Assembly (NCBI GenBank): GCA_029256865.1
Contig: JARIEH010000170.1
Coordinates: forward strand, 1 to 7,519
DNA from: Psychrobacter sp.
GTDB lineage: Bacteria; Pseudomonadota; Gammaproteobacteria; Pseudomonadales; Moraxellaceae
Length of the DNA: 7,519 bases
Direction of reading: 5' to 3'
Positions within the stretch are counted from its first letter, which is position 1; every line of letters starts with the position of its first letter. Below, piece after piece: positions 6,332 to 7,519 of this stretch. Under the pieces are notes generated by a model. It saw only the letters and a list, made by a program, of their open reading frames with translations. It was not told the origin of the DNA and did no database searches. The position numbers were made by a program, and so were the translations under genes.

Positions 6332-6340
6332 GGTGTAATT

Positions 6341-7240
6341 ATGAAGTCAACTTTGAAGCTTGCATTGCTGCCCAGTCTGCTAGCGACGAGCATGGTTTTG
6401 AGTGCCTGTAATGGCAATTCGAGCACTGATGATATACCAGTAACAGATCAGCCAACTGATGCTACTGATGAAGTTGTAGTGACTGATGAGACAGCAGAAA
6501 CGGCCTCTGCTGACAATATGAGTGCTATGAGTGCTGAGGAGCAAATGATCGATAATCTGCTTCGTTATCGTTGGACACTTGCCAAAGCAACAGATAGCGA
6601 TAACCAGCCAATTACATTACTGATGGATATTGAAGATCAGGTAGCCTTAACTTTTAACTATCGTCAAGGGCAGAATACTGTCAGTTATAGTGTCGGCTGT
6701 AATGTGATGAGTGCTGCGTATCAACTACAAGATCAAACCATGCTAACAGAAGGCAGTATGAGCACAAAAATGCTGTGTGATGATCTCAACCAAGCTGAAG
6801 ATTATCTCAATCAGTTGATGCAAGGTGAGAGCCAGTTAAGTCTAGCGGAAAGTACACCTCCAATGCTCATCCAAGTCACTAATGAAGCAGCTACCTTGGT
6901 GTGGCAGGGAGCGTTGACCCCACAAGCGAAATATAATACCAAAGGCAAGACAATATTTTGGGCAGTTAGCTCCGCAACCAAGCCTTGCATCGGTGATAAT
7001 ACGCAGCCATGCCTACAGATCAAGCCAATTACTTATGATGATCAGGGTATAAAAACCGACGAAGGTAAATGGACAGAGTTCGCTGGAACGATCGATGGCT
7101 ATCAGCATGATGCAGCCCATGAGCAAGTATTACGTTTACAGCGTTATAAGTTAGCTACTAGCGATGCACCAGTTGAGGAGCCAGCTGGCGAGTATGCTTA
7201 TGTACTAGACACTGTTATCGAGAGTGCTGTTTCTAAATAA
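6341..7240 (+). CDS. Lipoprotein with META (HslJ-like) and DUF4377 domains
   Basis: A 299-residue envelope lipoprotein. Residues 1-23 are a lipoprotein signal: charged MKSTLK, a hydrophobic stretch, and the lipobox LSAC with lipidated Cys23. The next residue is Asn, not the Asp inner-membrane retention signal known from enterobacteria, so outer-membrane location is likely. Residues 24-68 are an acidic Asp/Glu/Thr-rich linker. A META domain follows at about 70-190, recognisable from RWTL (77-80), the SVGCN strand (117-121) and the later MLCDD (144-148), with Cys120 and Cys146 as a possible disulfide. From about 200 a DUF4377-like domain has PCIGDNTQPCLQIKP (215-229), with Cys216 and Cys224, and a W-x-F-x-G-x-I-x-G-Y segment (244-254). 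META proteins such as HslJ are linked to heat or drug tolerance in E. coli, but the biochemical role is unknown. The gene seems monocistronic, between its own AT-rich upstream region and a terminator. Confidence 0.88.
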   Translation: MKSTLKLALLPSLLATSMVLSACNGNSSTDDIPVTDQPTDATDEVVVTDETAETASADNMSAMSAEEQMIDNLLRYRWTLAKATDSDNQPITLLMDIEDQVALTFNYRQGQNTVSYSVGCNVMSAAYQLQDQTMLTEGSMSTKMLCDDLNQAEDYLNQLMQGESQLSLAESTPPMLIQVTNEAATLVWQGALTPQAKYNTKGKTIFWAVSSATKPCIGDNTQPCLQIKPITYDDQGIKTDEGKWTEFAGTIDGYQHDAAHEQVLRLQRYKLATSDAPVEEPAGEYAYVLDTVIESAVSK

Positions 7241-7266
7241 ATCAATATCCCATATATCTTGCCAAT

Positions 7267-7310
7267 AAAAAAAGAGCCTGTGTCACTTTATTATGATATC
7301 TGCTCTTTTT
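7267..7310. terminator. Probable bidirectional terminator between convergent genes
   Basis: AAAAAGAGC (7269-7277) pairs with GCTCTTTTT (7302-7310) around a 24-base loop. The plus strand ends in a run of five T's and the minus strand in seven, so it can serve the lipoprotein gene and the minus-strand gene at the window end. The paired core is short (GAGC plus A-T pairs) and the loop is long, so strength is moderate. Confidence 0.65.
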
Positions 7311-7406
7311 ATTTGACTATCTTTTGAGTCATCAATTTTTTAACCAGCGTTAGTTTTACATATCGTTTTTGGTTAGGTTTTGAGAGCTCAAGCTTCAGTT
7401 TGAATT

Positions 7407-7519
7407 TTAGCGTAAATTGCCTAAATCCTCTTCTGTTAAGCGCCAACGACCTTTTTTCTTAGAAGATCCGCGCCCACGTGTGCCACTATTAAGGAGTAAT
7501 CTGTTCATAGAATGGCTTG
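7407..7519 (-). CDS. C-terminal end of an unidentified protein (truncated by the window)
   Basis: On the minus strand one frame is open from the window edge to a TAA at 7407-7409, giving 36 residues that end RWRLTEEDLGNLR. The tail is strongly basic and glycine-rich, with RGRG followed by a KKKGRW stretch, as in C termini of several RNA- or ribosome-binding proteins. The other two minus-strand frames stop within about 30 bases. Real coding is supported by the coherent composition and by the bidirectional terminator about 100 bases beyond the stop. The N-terminal part lies outside the window, so no family is assigned. An RNA-binding or RNA-modifying protein is only a guess. Confidence 0.55.
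   Translation of the reverse strand, partial: SHSMNRLLLNSGTRGRGSSKKKGRWRLTEEDLGNLR

Larger units (their letters stand above)
5910..6340. other. 431-base AT-rich intergenic region without a convincing gene
   Basis: Between the GST stop and the lipoprotein start the DNA is clearly AT-rich, including a run of eight or more T's near 6027-6036. It holds a probable terminator for the GST gene (5960-6003), a perfect 8-base inverted repeat (6102-6126), one doubtful 44-codon reading frame (6135-6269), candidate -10 boxes at 6249-6254 and 6284-6289, and a 10-base direct repeat just before the lipoprotein start. No tRNA cloverleaf or known riboswitch is recognised. It is long for this window, where other gaps are 59-275 bases. 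Confidence 0.7.

Noticed and set aside
6811..7023. Minus-strand 70-codon frame opposite the lipoprotein gene
   Set aside because: Antisense to conserved META/DUF4377 coding sequence, with no independent support.
1..7519. Mobile elements, CRISPR arrays, tRNA or rRNA genes, defence or toxin-antitoxin systems
   Set aside because: No transposase or integrase, no regularly spaced repeats, no tRNA-like fold and no recognisable defence genes were seen on either strand.

Overview
The window looks like core chromosome of a gammaproteobacterium of the Moraxellaceae, most likely Psychrobacter or a close relative. This is inferred from protein character, moderate-to-low GC, AT-rich intergenic DNA, and the lpxH-ppiB block beside glnS, an arrangement I recall from Pseudomonadales. 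No database search was possible, so the genus is an inference. I see no mobile element, phage gene, CRISPR array, tRNA or rRNA.

Layout. On the minus strand at the left edge lie lpxH (lipid A biosynthesis, truncated by the window edge) and, upstream of it, ppiB (cytoplasmic cyclophilin); the pair is probably co-transcribed. A 245-base divergent region separates ppiB from glnS (glutaminyl-tRNA synthetase) on the plus strand. A patatin-like phospholipase follows glnS after 108 bases with no obvious terminator between them. Next come a 1-Cys (Prx6-type) peroxiredoxin ending in a very strong terminator, a glutathione S-transferase family protein, a 431-base AT-rich stretch with no convincing gene, and a lipoprotein combining a META domain with a DUF4377 domain. 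A probably bidirectional terminator lies between the lipoprotein gene and the 3' end of an unidentified minus-strand gene at the right edge.

How the genes relate. lpxH, ppiB and glnS are housekeeping genes for envelope, folding and translation. The peroxiredoxin and GST are neighbours with separate apparent signals; both belong to thiol-based peroxide and electrophile defence, and a GST could help recycle a 1-Cys peroxiredoxin, but this is inferred from context. The META/DUF4377 lipoprotein is probably an envelope protein of unknown function.

Two start codons need care: the longest reading frames for the peroxiredoxin and the GST begin well upstream, but strong AAGGAG ribosome binding sites place the real starts at 4333 and 5247. 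Overall this is an ordinary region. The least explained parts are the leader repeats before the GST gene, the AT-rich 5910-6340 region with its inverted repeat, and the META/DUF4377 lipoprotein. I found no clear evidence of a new multi-gene system.
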